64,000 nt of DNA, taken from NCBI RefSeq assembly GCF_035046485.1, contig NC_085136.1:320816175-320880174 (forward strand). Direction: 5' to 3'. The position numbers were made by a program, and so were the translations under genes. The number at the start of each line of letters is the position of its first letter. Position 1 is the stretch's first letter. Shown here in pieces: positions 51,542 to 63,850 of this stretch. A model generated the notes under the pieces. The model was not told the origin of the DNA and did not search any database. It saw only the letters and a program-made list of their open reading frames with translations. The DNA comes from Aedes albopictus. Taxonomy: Eukaryota; Arthropoda; Insecta; Diptera; Culicidae.

Positions 51542-53293
51542 TTTTTTTTTCCTTCTAAACCATAGGGGGATAATCTGCTCAACAGACACCCGAACAGGAA
51601 GGTTAGGGTAGTGTGGGGTTTAGGCCGTCTTCTACAACAAAAGTAAAAGTCAGGACTACTCTATCCTCGAACCACTAAAACACATTCCTATGGTCGCCAA
51701 ACCCTTCGTCTCTCCGGAACCACCAAGAAGGCATTGCTTCAGAGAGGGGCTAGTGCACATCGCACCCTCAAGGTTAGCTGCTTTGGAGAGTCCATCACGG
51801 TAGCATGCTGGCGCTTAGCCAGTTTCCCGAGTGGTCCTCGCCACTCCCTTTGTCATCGGAAGGTGGGCAGGGTCAATCCCGCCCGCGCCCTACTGCTGAG
51901 CGGACATCAAGAACTGATGCCCACGTGCAACCCGATCTGACCTACTGAAGGCAAGGGTATCACTACCCTTCAGACCCTATCAGCTGCACCAGAAGGTTGC
52001 TCACAGCAGGGTCTCCACCTGCCCCGACCCTTGCCGGGGACCCCTTTCCAACCGCGGGCTCGGATCCAACCCAGTAGACCGACGCCACGACAGCACCGCT
52101 ACCGGGACTTCCTCTCCGCGGCCACTTAATCGTTGTAAGGGTCGATCTCGACCGCAGGGCACCGGTATGACCTACGAAGCCGACTCCGAACCCCTGGACC
52201 ACCTCTTGTACTGCATCTGGACTAGCCATTCTCCGAGTCCACGCGCCACCTCCTCTGTAGCTCCCAGACGATGTGGGTAATAGCCGTTGAAACGGCGTTC
52301 CAGCCAAACTCATCCCTACACATCCTCTGGACCAAATTGTCCGGAGTCGTGTCCTCCCCGCATGTGGCAAGCATCCGGTCACGCATTGTGCGAAAACGCG
52401 GGCACACGAACAAAACGTGTTCCGCCGTTTCTTCTAAACCATTGCACACTGGGCATTTGGGAGAATCCGCATGCCCGAAACGGTGTAGATACTGTCGGAA
52501 GCAACCATGACCTGTGTCAGGTGGTTACTTCCCCATGGCGCCTATTAATCCAACTATCTACCCTCGGTATCAACCTATGGGTCTACCTTCCTTTGTTGGA
52601 ACTGTCCCACGTGCGCTGCCATTTGACCATAGCTGCCATCCTGGCAGTCCTGCGTATGCCTCTTGTACCGCGCATTTCGAAACACTCCATGTCCTCACTG
52701 ATAAGGATGCCAATAGGCACCATACCAGTAATGACGCAGAGAGCGTCGTGTGACACGGTACGCTACACGCTCGCAACCCTCAGGCACATAAATAAGCCTG
52801 TAAGTACTTTCCAGCTTCCGTCGGGAGCATTCAGTACTTAACGCGGTGCCCCACGCCGGGCCGCCTTACCTAAGTATGGACGTAGTAACATTAGCCAGAA
52901 GCTTGCGCTTACTGGCGTACACCGCAGAGCTATTGGACATCATCCGGGACAGTGCCGCAATAGCTGTGGAGGATCTTTTACAGGCATAATCGACGTGGCT
53001 ACCGAAGGTAAGCTTATCGTCGGTCATCACGCCCAAGTGTTTGACGGAGCGCTTTGGCAGGATAGTGCACTCGCCTACACTGATCTCGCCTGCTGCTCCG
53101 ACTTCCGGTTGTTAACAACCGTCACCTCAGTCTTGTGGTGGGTCAGCTCCAGTTTCTTGGACCGCATCCACGCCTCCACAACCTTGATCGAGTGGTCAGT
53201 AGTCAACTTCACCTCCTCGATCTTTCACCGTAGACTTCGAGCGTAATGTCGTCGGCAAATCCGACAATCTCCACTCTCACTGGGTACTAGTAT
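51542..53293 (-). mobile_element. R1-clade non-LTR element, truncated, tandem copy 2
   Basis: Minus-strand element ending in a 9-base poly(A) (T run at 51542-51550) after GGTTTAGAAGG. Its 5' end is cut just upstream of the catalytic FADD block, at CTAGTACCCAGTG. It is about 1.76 kb and parallels copy 1. The C-terminal CPVCNGLEETAEHVLFVCPRF zinc motif is present at 52390-52455, but the frame is broken upstream. It has about 47 bp near 52855-52900 that copy 1 lacks. Confidence 0.85.
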
Positions 53294-54013
53294 GTATGTG
53301 TGTATTTTTTTCCTTCTAAACCATAGGGGGATAATCTGCAAACAGACACCCTAACAGGAAGGTTAGGATAGTGTGGGGCTGAGGCCGTCTTCTACTACAA
53401 TAGTAGAAGCCAGGACTACTCTCTCCTCGACCCACTAAACGCATTCCTAAGGTCGCCAAACCCTACGTCTCTCCGGAACCACCAAGAAGGTATTGCTTCA
53501 GAGAGGGGCTAGTGCACATTGCACCCTCAAGGTTAGCTGCGTAGCCTGCAGCAACGAACATCGTTGACTCGCTTTGGAGAGTCCATCACGGTAACATGCT
53601 GGCGCTTAGCCAGTTTCCCGAGTGGTCCTCACCACTCCCTTTGTCCTCGGAAGGCGGGCAGGGTCAACCCCGCCCGCGTCCTACTGCTGAGCGGACATCA
53701 AGAACTGATGCCCACATGCAACCCGATCTGACCTGCCCGCAAAGTAAGGGTATCACTACCCTTCGGGCCCTATCAGATGCATCCGTAGGTTGCAGACAGC
53801 AGGGTCTCGCCTACCCCGACCCTTGCCGGGGACCCCTTTCCAACCCCTGGCTCGGATCCAACCCAGTAGACCGACGCCACGACAGCACCGCTACCGGGAC
53901 TTCCTCTCCGCGGCCACTTAATCGCTGTAAGGGTCGATCTCGACCGCAGGGCACCGGTATGACCTACGAAGACGACTTCGAACCCCTTGACCACCTCTTG
54001 TACTGCATCTGGA

Positions 54014-54595
54014 CTAGCCATTCTCCGAGTCCACGCGCCACCTCCTCTGTAGCTCCCAGACGATATGGGTAATAGCCGTTGAAACGGCGTTCCAGCCAAA
54101 CTCATCCCTACACATCCTCTGGACCAAATTGTCCGGAGTCGTGTCCTCCCCGCATGTGGCAAGCATCCGGTCACGCATTGTGCGAAAACGCGGGCACACG
54201 AACAAAACGTGTTCCGCCGTTTCCTCTAAACCATTGCACACTGGGCATTCGGGAGAATCCGCATGCCCGAAACGGTGTAGATACTGTCGGAAGCAACCAT
54301 GACCTGTAAGGACCTGTGTCAGGTGGAATGTAACTTCCCCATGGCGCCTATTAATCCAACTATCTACCCTCGGTATCAACCTATGGGTCCACCTTTCTTT
54401 GGTGAAACTGTCCCACGCGCGCTGCCATTTGACCATAGAGGCCATCCTGGCAGTCCTGCGTATGCCTCTTGTGCCGCGCATCTCGAAGCACTCCATGTCC
54501 TCACTGATAAGAATGCTGATAGGCACCATACCAGTAATGAGGCAGAGAGCGTCGTGTGAAACGGTGCGGTACGCGCTCGCAATCCTCAGGCACAT
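54014..54595 (-). pseudogene. R1-clade ORF2 C-terminal region
   Basis: The best preserved coding remnant of copy 1. The 193-residue frame contains LRIASAYRTVSHDALCLITG, RRHGEVTFHLTQVLTGHGCF, YLHRFGHADSPECPVC and the C-x2-C-x10-H-x4-C zinc motif, the usual tail of R1-clade reverse transcriptases. The RT part with VGFADDITLEVYG lies separately at 54831-55043. The two are out of frame because of deletions between them. Confidence 0.86.
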
Positions 54596-54830
54596 AAGCC
54601 TGTAAATACTTTCCAGCTTCCGTCGGTAGCATTCAGTACTTAGCGCGGTGCCCCACGCTTGCGCTTACTGGCGTACACCGCAGAGCTATTGGAAATCATC
54701 CGGGACAGTGCCGCAATAGCTGTGGAGGCTCTTTTACAGGCATAATCGACGTGGCTACCGAAAGTAAGCTTATCGTCGATCATCACGCCCAAGTATTTGA
54801 CGGAGCGCTTTGACACGATAGTGCACTCGC

Positions 54831-55043
54831 CTACACTGCACTGATCTCTGTCTGCTGCCCCGACTTCCGGTTGTTAACAACCGTCACCTCAGTCTTGTGG
54901 TGAGCCAGCTCCAGTTTCCTGGACCGCATCCACGCCTCCACAACCTTGATCGAGTGGTCGGTAGTCAACTTCACCGCCTCGATCGTTACACCGTAGACTT
55001 CGAGCGTAATGTCGTCGGCAAATCCGACAATCTCCACTCCCAC
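54831..55043 (-). pseudogene. R1-clade RT fragment with FADD motif
   Basis: Reads GFADDITLEVYGVTIEAVK and AWMRSRKLELAHHKTE, the catalytic block and following region of the reverse transcriptase. All RT sequence N-terminal to this block is missing. Confidence 0.85.
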
Positions 55044-55055
55044 TGGGTACTAGTA

Positions 55056-55384
<329 letters not shown>

Positions 55385-55386
55385 GT

Positions 55387-56734
55387 TGTGAAGGTTGCCC
55401 TGCTAGCCTAATGGCTATGCTCTTTCAGGGTCGCCATTGCTATGCTCAGGAGGACTGCACCAGGCATTGAAAAAGGTCGGCTCACGAGCAAAACTCAGCC
55501 AATTTCATGCTAACTTGATGCTCATCAGAAAGATAGGCCATGAGCGTTCTAGCTTATTGAACTAGGACGCTCATCAGTTAAATAAGCATCGAGCACCGCA
55601 GCTCACTGCACCTAAACTAATTGCACGACCGATTTACCCGATTTACCCAACGATAGTTGACAAAGAAACAACAAAATAATCAGAAATAGAACAAACAAGG
55701 ACATCTTTCGATAAAGTGGCACAAAACAAATAATTAAGCTTAAAAATACTTTATTATCCTAAAGACAAATACAAAAGAGGGAGGGGGGGGTTCGTTGTGG
55801 CCGTTTTCTGCATGCAAGTGTGGGTGTGTGAGGGAGAAGGAATGCTTGTCGTTACTTGCCCGATCATTATCTCCAATCGGCGTGGGTTACTGATGGTCCT
55901 TCCAGGTGGTCGGCGGGGTTCTTGAAGTGTTTTAGCGGAGATCCCTGGGTTTCCTTGACGTGTGTCCAGTATAAGGCTCCGTCTTACCGTTGAACTGACG
56001 TCCCACATGCTCGCCAGCGGGGCCATGGCCTATCGGATATTGAACCTAGCAAGCGGGGGTGAACCCACCGAACCCTGCTAGGCTCGCACCTCAATGACGC
56101 AGACTATGGCTCACCCGGGGCATGTGGCGTGACGATAACTTAGGGGGCTCGCCAGCCACCAGCACAAGAGGGCTCGCTAGCTCCGATTCAGCTCCTACCA
56201 CGAGGTATTCTTCGTCTGGTCTCGCTAGGTAAGCCGAACTTTCCGTCCTCGCGTGGTCGTAGGTTTTATCACGAAAATGTGGTCCAATCCTTTCGTTGGG
56301 GGGTTGATAGGGTACGTGTCACCACTCACTCGCACGGGCCATTACGGGGCTTAACTGGCTCTTGCGGAGGTCATTCGGACACGTGTTCCACGTTCACTTT
56401 TTCACTTTCCCTACATTTTAGGGGCCCCCACAAAAACCTTTTTCGATAGCTAACATTAGCTTCATTTTTCATATTGCTCAAGTACTGTTCAAAAATAAGG
56501 AAAAACAGTTTTGGTCATCTCCCCGAGGGGCCTCCACATCCGCTCGGGCCCGGGCCCCCACAATCCTTAATGCGGGCCTGCCCATAGTTATAAAAAATCC
56601 CATTCGAATCATTCCAAAATAAAAGGAACAGTACTTGACCCGATTTTCTTTATACTGACAGGTTCAACATTATAACCTTTAGCATGGTTGACAAATTTTT
56701 TGCGGAAATCAACACTGGAGACCAGAAAGTCAAC
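55387..56734. other. unassigned; possible 3' end of a minus-strand transcript or LTR
   Basis: On the minus strand a GC-richer block (56400-55760) ends with AATAAA at 55755-55750, so a polyadenylated element or LTR may end here. The 90-residue minus frame at 55754-56026 is not recognised. A small inverted motif GAGCGTTCTAGC/ACTAGGACGCTC lies at 55545-55575. Confidence 0.4.
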
Positions 56735-57500
56735 GAGTCGGTCCAAAATTCAAGATGGCGTTCAAAATTCCAAATTCAAAATGGCGGCTGTTTAATGGGG
56801 TTTAGGCTCTAAAACCATTCAATATAGGTATATTTGGCATAGGGAAGATGTCTGGACTCCAAGAATGGCGACCATAGTATCCAATATGGCGGTCTAAAAT
56901 CCAAGATGGCGGCTCCAAATTCAAGATGACGGCTGTTTAGGCCGTTAATCCATTCCTGGGAAGATGTCTAGACTCCAAAAATGGTGTCCAGAATAACCAC
57001 GATGGCGGTCTAAAATCCAATTAAAAAATTCAATATGGGTATATTTGGTATAGGGAGGATTTACGGAGTCCTAAAATAGTGACCAGAATATCCAAGATAG
57101 CGGCCAAAAATTCAAGATTTGGCATATTTGATACAGGAAAGATGTCTGGACTCCAAAAATGGCAACCAGAATATCAACGATGGCAATCTTAAATCCAAGA
57201 TGGCGGCTCAAAATTTAAGATGGTGGATCAAAGTTCAAGATGGTGGCTGATTAATGTAGTTTTTGACTCTAAATCCATTCAATGTGGGTATATTTGATAT
57301 AGGGAGGATTACCGGAGTCCAAAAACTTGCAACCAGAATAACCAAGATGTCGGTTGTTAAATGGTGTTTTAGTCCCTAAAACCGTTCATGTATCTGAAAA
57401 GGGGAAGAAGTCTGGAGTTCAAAAATGGCGATCATAATTTCCAAAACGGCGGACTTAAATCCAAAATGGAGGCTCAAAATTCAATATTTCGGGTTTTTTA
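56735..57500 (+). repeat. degenerate AAGATGGCGG-rich tandem repeat
   Basis: Variants of TCCAAGATGGCGGCT, CCAGAATATCCAAGATGGCGG and GGAAGATGTCTGGACTCCAAA recur about twenty times in higher-order units of roughly 95-165 bp (TCTGGACTCC-like landmarks near 56850, 56965, 57061, 57145, 57309 and 57411). Confidence 0.85.
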
Positions 57501-57639
57501 AGAGTTTAAGGCTTAAAAGTTTAACATCAAAAGCAAAATAAACGACATGATTTCAGGTTCCATGGAATGCAGTTTTTTTAAACGAATGAAAGTGCAATAT
57601 TCGTCAACATGTCTCTTGATTTTTTTTAAATGGGTTTTC

Positions 57640-57680
57640 GAAGGAACGAGAAAGGCACCAACACCGCTAGGTTTTTCAAC
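57640..57680. repeat. ACGAGAAAGGCAC...CACCGCTAGG motif, lone copy
   Basis: The same motif is at 61307-61335, where it forms the right end of the next element. Here it may be the right end of a separate copy. Confidence 0.5.
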
Positions 57681-57985
57681 CTAATTTTAACAAAAACGCC
57701 ACCTACCCAAAATTGGCTTATTGGCCCAAACTACATCAGTGGGGGGAAAGGAAAATATACTAATTCTAGGCAGTGAGTATAGTCGATATACCTACTTTTG
57801 GGTAAAATAAACCCTAAAATTAGGTTGTTTCAGAATTCCGTGTAGGTTTGAATGTTTTGCCTTTCTTGTACACTATGTGTACTGGAAAGGCTATATGTTC
57901 ACTCCAAAAATGACTTTTTGATACGAGGCCCGGAGGGTCGAGTCACATATACCAATCAACTCAGCTCGACGAATTGAGGTGATGT

Positions 57986-58050
57986 CTGTGTGTGTGTATG
58001 TGTGTGTGTATGTGTGTGTGTATGTATGTGTGTATGTGTGTATGTGTACA
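57986..58050 (+). repeat. TG/TATG microsatellite
   Basis: Alternating TGTGTG and TATG units. Confidence 0.9.
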
Positions 58051-58179
58051 AAAAAACTCACATCACTTTTTGACAGTAAACCTCAACCGATTTTAATGAC
58101 CGACGGTTCATTCGACGCGGAATCTGGTCCCATTGTTTCCTATTGAAAATGGTTCGGATCGGTCCAGCCGTTCCGGAGT

Positions 58180-60640
58180 TATGGCCATTTAGGTGTTCCG
58201 GACCGGTACTCCAGGAAGGGGCCTAATATGAAAACGCTCCAAACCCATGCATGCGACACATCAAACTACGGCATTTTCGATAAGTTGATGAATGGTAAGC
58301 AGGAAAATGGTCTCAGACTATATCTGAACCGGAAGTGTTCCGGAACCGGTTCCGGGTGTCCCGCTGGAAGTGGCCAAACATAAAAGCGAACTAAACCCAT
58401 GCATGCGACATATCAAACCGCGGCTTTTTTTGAAAACCAGATGAACGGTAAGCAAGGCAATAGTCACAGACCATATCTGAACCAGTTGTGTTTCGGAACC
58501 GGTTCCAGTGTCCCGTCGGATGTGGCCAAGTATAAAAGTTAACCAAACCTATGCATGCGACATATCAAATAGTGGCTTTTTTGATATCCTGATGAACAGT
58601 AAGTAGGAAAATATTCTCGAAACATATCGGAACCAGTAGTGATCCGGAACCGGTTCCAGGTGTTCCGCCGGAAGAGGCCAAATATAAAATTGAACCAAAT
58701 CCATGCATGCAACATATCAAACCGCATCTTTTTCGATATCCTTGTGAACAGTAAGCAGGAAAATATTCTCAGAACATATCTGAACCAGTAGTAATCCGAA
58801 ACCAGTTCCGGGTGTCCCGCCGGAAATGGCCAAATAAGAAACTGAACCAAAGCCGTGCATGCAACACATTAAATCGCGGCTTTTTGGATAACTTGATGAA
58901 CGGTTAGCAAGAAAATTGGCTCAGGCAACATCAGAAACTACTGGTACTGTTCCGGAATCGATTCCGGGTGCCCCGCCGAAAGTAACCAAATATTAAAGTG
59001 AACTAAACCCATGCATGCGACACATTAAATCCTGGCTTTTTATGTGTCTTGATTTAGCAAAAAAAGTTTCCGACTATATTTGGGACAACCGATACTGTTC
59101 CGCAACCGACTACGGGTTTTCTGCCGGAAGTAGTCAAATGTAAAGGAGAACCAAACCCATAAATGCGACACATAAAATTACTATTAATACAATTCGATAA
59201 CGCGAAGAACGGTCAGCAAGAAAATAGGTCACATTTAAGACTACCCTTGAGACTACCAGTAGTGTTCCGGAATGTGTTTTGAGTGTCTCGCCGGAACTGA
59301 CGAAATACAGAAATGAACCACACTCATGCATACGTAACAACAATTCGCGACGTTTTAGGAAAACTGATTCACAATTGGGGTCTCTGGTTAGCCTAATGGT
59401 TAAGGTTATGGATCGCTAATCCGGAGACGGCGGGTTCGATTGCCTTACAATATACAAATTCATGCATTGGCATGCAAAGAAAGCCCTTCAATTAATAACT
59501 AAAGAGGCAGGCCAAGTTCCAGTGGGGTCGTCGAGCCATAAAGAAGAAGGAGAAGATTCACAATTGGCATGGAACTAGTCTGAGACCACATCAGGGACAA
59601 TGGCTACAATCCCGGAACTGGTTCTGGATGTCCTGCCGGAAGTGGTATAATGAGAAACTGAACCAAACCCATACGTGTGGTACCATAAAACTACGCTAAT
59701 TCGACAATGATTGCTGTCAAATTACCGGGGTAAACGACAAACTAACTCTATTTTAGTTTTTGTTTAGATTTTCGGATTCGTTTTTAAACACAAATCCTAC
59801 AGATATTGTGGTAGTATGAATTGAAAGCTTGTTCATTTTAGGATTGTTGGCATCCGAAGTTTACTTTGGTTGATCACTAAATGGATTAGATGTCGAATAG
59901 CACAAAATTTGAACTTCCGGAAGTAGCAGCTGCACGAGAGCCGCTACAGGTGTGATATCGGATCATTCGTGCATGGGACACGCTTGTATGGAAAAAATAA
60001 ATCCATTTTGATCCTATATGAACTGTACAAAATTTCAGAGCAATCGGTAAAACTATAATTTGGCGCAAGCGATTCAAAGTTTGCATAGGATTTACTATAG
60101 GAAAAGTTACACTTCCGGACAGAAAAATCTCAGAGCTCTTAATTCAAATAGAACAATGCTTCTTGTATAAACATAATTTGTGGACTATTCCTTCGAAGAC
60201 CGCTGTATATCACTGTGACATTTGATCATATTTTAATTCGACAAATATCAAATGAGCGAAGTACGAATTAAAAAGAGTCGTATTAAAAAGTGATTAACAT
60301 AGGGGGTTTGACAGTACATCAAATAGCAGCTTTTTCTATAACACTATGATCGATTCGTAAGACCATATTTAAGACAACCAGAAGTGTCCCGAAACCGGTT
60401 CTGGGTGTCCCACTGGAAGTGGTTAAACGTAAAAGTGATGCATACCCATGCACGCGATACATGAAATCGTGGTTTTTTAAGTAACCTAATGAACATTAGC
60501 AATGAAATGGTCTCAGAATACTTGGGAGACTCGGTAGTGCCCCGGAACCAGTTTCGGGTGTCCCACCGAAATTGACCAAATGTACCGTGACATCAAACCA
60601 CGGCTTTTTTAATAACCTGAGGAACGGTTAGCTATAAAAT
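58180..60640 (+). repeat. ~150-bp degenerate tandem array, interrupted
   Basis: Landmark CCCATGCATGCGACAYATCAAA recurs near 58245, 58400, 58550, 58700, 58853, 59010, 59155, 59325, 59670, 60447 and, decayed, 60585. It alternates with GGAACCGGTTCCGGGTGTCC and a GATGAACGGTAAGCA-like block. The array is broken by a SINE (59379-59554) and by about 0.6 kb of unrelated AT-rich sequence (59700-60310). Confidence 0.88.
59379..59554 (+). mobile_element. Feilai-like SINE with 13-bp target duplication
   Basis: Head GGTCTCTGGTTAGCCTAATG...GGGTTCGATTGCC, shortened body and tail AGCCATAAAGAAGAAGGAGA. It lies between exact 13-bp repeats GATTCACAATTGG (59366-59378 and 59555-59567). A deletion joins the B box almost directly to the CTTACAATATACAAATTC block. 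Confidence 0.92.
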
Positions 60641-61306
60641 TTGCTCACACCATATTAGAGACTATCGGTGAACAAAATCAATACAAACGATAAGTTATGT
60701 GTAAGAGAAACAAAATTTGACAAATTAAACCCACATACAAACAGACTATACTCACTACATATTGTTGTTGTTTTCAACGGTTGATTCAAATATTTATCAG
60801 TTCGCCAATTGAACGCTTACAGCGCACGCATCGTTTGTGCTCCTGTTTGATGTTTATTCACTACCGCCGTCTAGCTAGCGGATCGCAATTTGTTGCAAGT
60901 GATACGTCTGTTTATCTGTGCTGTGCTCATCAAATCACACAATTTCAGATTCCTGAGGTGTAAATATTATGCTTTTTGTTGAAATTCGAAGTGACCTGGG
61001 ACGCGAAAATTTAGTTTTTACTTACTTTTAAGTGTCGAAACTCGATTCGGATGAGTGCATATTTTTTTTTTTACTTATTCGTTTATTTGGAAGGCTCGGG
61101 CGCCACATGGGCATAACTGAGCCGAAATCTTTTGTTTTTTTTTACAATGGTTATACATTTTACAATTTATTACTGCCTTAAAACTATGAGTGCATATTGT
61201 AGCTCTTAATTAGCTCAATGATGCGCAATGCCAATACTCGGTTCAAATTAATTTCGCATCTGCAACTTCGCATGTCACGCGCGTCGCGACTTCGAGAGCA
61301 TATTCG
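60641..61306. other. unassigned sequence inside the candidate element
   Basis: Contains a T-rich run near 61060 and a 60-codon frame without similarity. Confidence 0.4.
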
Positions 61307-61318
61307 ACGAGAAAGGCA

Positions 61319-63400
61319 CTATCACCGCTAGGTGGATTAATTTGGGTTTTTCACATTATTATCGTTTTCCGCGTCACATAATCTCAACAACTAGGATGCA
61401 CAAACAACGAGGTAACCTCCGCAATCTTAATTGTCAACCTTGTCACCGCCAGTAACAGAGATATCGATTTTAAGAAATGGCATATTGACATGTAACATTT
61501 ACACGCCAGCAACGACCACACCGTCCACCCTATTTGCTTATTTGTCATTCAATTTAGCTCCTATACCCGGAGCCAGCATCCTCCATATGCAATCCACAAT
61601 GCCGTCCGCCGAGAGGGAGGTCCGAGCTGTTTTGTTTTCCGAAAAAATCATCATATCATTACTATAATAAGCCTGAAACTCGTTATTACGAAACACACAA
61701 ACAGCACCAGCCATGCAGTCACATTTCGACGACAACGACGACGGATGGTTGGCTGACGGAAAAGTACTCATTTTGAGCGAGCGAAGGAAAATGGGGGGAC
61801 TTCGTGAGCTCGAAGGTGGGGAGAAACTTCAGAACTTCATCTTCTTAAAACACATTCCCTGTTTGCGTTCCACCAATCTCCGACGAAGCGTCTAAAATAA
61901 AAACCGGAATTTGTGTGATTTCTCCTTGCTTTCTGTAACTGCTGAAAAAAAGCCCTCCCCAACCCGGTCATGTTTCACACCCAAACGATCACCTAAACCG
62001 CCATGAACGCATACACTGAAACGAAATACACTCCGGTTTGGGCTTGAAATTCGTTACGCTTTTTTTGGGAGAATCGTCAAAAATGATGCATGCGTTGTAA
62101 TTCTAGGGTGATCACGTTGATCGTGACCTCGGTTCCAGGAGGTATCCACTCGTAAACCAAAATAAAATCATTTTGGTTTTAGGACGGATTTAAAAACCTC
62201 TTCCATACTAATTAGAGCCTGAAGTATTGCTTGAGATTGAATTATGCTACCATGAAGTCAAATAGGGTTAGCAAACAAGTGAAAAGAAAAAGTGTTTTTC
62301 TCACCCTAATGTCTCACATGCGTCGATCTCGGCTGATGGGTGGACAAACACAGAGATCGTCATCGTATGTAGCACCAAAAATGGATTCTCCTCCTCCTCC
62401 TGCTGTGCACGAAAATGCACTCAGTTAATAATTAAGAAATAAACATTGTTAAAAAAAATTTCGACGATCAACAACGACGATCGCATACGGTTTCGTGCAC
62501 ACGGTGCGCAGCGCGGGATTTAATTTGTTTATTCGAAAGGGGTAAAGTGGATGGATGGACGATGAACGACGGCTTTGGGGGAACTTAGCCGCTTCAGAAC
62601 CAACTTGATACAACAGAGTGGCAACCGAGCTGAGCTGCATGGGAATAGCTTAGAGAGACACTTTGTTTTAAGCGCAGCCGAAAATATCGTTAAAATTGAT
62701 AGCTTCGTACGAATGTCTTGAGCAAATAGGCTCCGGCTCGAAGTGCATTGATAATCAGGTTTGGACAGTGAGGTGTTGTTTGCTGTCTTCAGCTGGCATG
62801 ATATGGTGGATGATGGTAGACGACAACGATGAGGATGCTAATTGACTGAGGGCTTGTTTTCACACGAATGATGACACTTTGGGACGTTTTGCAGACGCTG
62901 TTTGGTCCGAAGGCCTTGATTTCGATTTGGCTTTCGGAGGCCTGCACAGGTGAGTAGACCGTTCGAGTTTGAAGTCTGATAATGACCGCAAGCAGCTGGC
63001 CTCATTGTTCAAGTTCGACTTTTCCGAAAAATATCGCTTACTCATTGTTGTGATGATTGACCGCACACAGCATAATCGTGCCAGGCGTCAAATACAAGAT
63101 AGTTATCGTGTGACGTATCGTTGAGGGGTGCAACATGTTATTAACCGATAGCTAAATAGAGAAACATATGAAAATAGAAAATTAAAAGTCATTACGTCAA
63201 CAAACAATAATCAACTTCAAATTGACGAAGGAATCGTTGCTCATGTGTATCATTCATCATTCCTACTGTATGATATCGGCTGGTACAGGGTGATTGTAAG
63301 TCGCACCGTTATACTCCTAACTCGTACAGCTGTTTTACCTAACTGTTTTTGTATTCGTTTAGCTGATTAAGATTTGACAAAACATCATCTATTTATTGCG
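61319..63400. other. unassigned, single-copy-looking sequence
   Basis: Complex sequence. Frames at 61431-61667, 62231-62428 and 62860-63066 are short and without recognised domains. A CCTCCTCCTCCTG run lies near 62390. Confidence 0.4.
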
Positions 63401-63401
63401 C

Positions 63402-63622
63402 ATTTCCCACCCCAGGGACATTTTCGCAGTTAGCATTATTGCGGGGTCATGAATAAAACTGCGATTTCGCATCGAATCGTGTCGGTATCTTTTGCACACT
63501 TATTCATTTTAAGATGCTGAATAAGTGCGCAGAAGACACCGACACAATTCGATGCGAAATCGCAGTTTTATCCACGATCCCGCACTTATGCTAACTGCAA
63601 AAGGGGTCCAGTGAGGTGGAAA
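63402..63622. mobile_element. ~220-bp palindromic MITE
   Basis: Inner arms pair nearly perfectly (AACTGCGATTTCGCATCGAA with TTCGATGCGAAATCGCAGTT; GCAGTTAGCAT with ATGCTAACTGC). Outer ends read TTTCCCACC and GGTGGAAAA. The borders are therefore approximate. Confidence 0.78.
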
Positions 63623-63734
63623 ATTCGTAATACTGCGTAATATGCGGCAAAACGGCCGCATTTGAATGGATAGTATCTGCTTGTCTCATTATCTATTTTT
63701 TATATTATTTCAGCACAGATCTTCGTCAGTTCGG

Positions 63735-63850
63735 CTGACCAAAGGGATGCAGCTCAAGCGGCAATTGTTCTGGTATCCAGTCCGTGGCTGAATATGAAAT
63801 ACTCTTCCATTGGAAGCTATATCTACGATGACAGGCTTACTATGGTAGAT
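63735..63850 (+). mobile_element. retroelement leader fragment related to the RTE-like element
   Basis: AAGGGATGCAGCTCAAGCGG, TTGTTCTGGTATCCAG and GCTGAATATGAAATACT align with AAGGAGGTGCGGTTCAAACAG, CTGTTCTGGCATCCAG and GCTGAGTATGAAATGCT at 35063-35120. The rest of the element is absent or beyond recognition. Confidence 0.55.

Larger units (their letters stand above)
53305..55052 (-). mobile_element. R1-clade non-LTR element, truncated, tandem copy 1
   Basis: Same 5' truncation point and same 3' end (7-base poly(A), T run at 53305-53311) as copy 2. Between the two lies TATGTATGTGTGTA. Upstream of its own 5' end is the long GT tract. It has about 38 bp (near 53540-53577) that copy 2 lacks. 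Confidence 0.87.
57858..61318. mobile_element. candidate 3.5-kb element with 12-bp inverted ends and internal satellite
   Basis: TGCCTTTCTTGT at the left and ACGAGAAAGGCA at the right are complementary at 11 of 12 bases. Inside are a TGTGTATG microsatellite (57986-58050), a conserved block (AACCTCAACCGATTTTAATG, GGTCCAGCCGTTCCGGAG) and a ~150-bp tandem array. No transposase is seen. Borders are tentative. Confidence 0.5.

Noticed and set aside
55754..56026. 90-residue minus-strand frame as a gene
   Set aside because: No recognised domain; ends in low-complexity sequence near a possible AATAAA. Kept only as an unassigned block.
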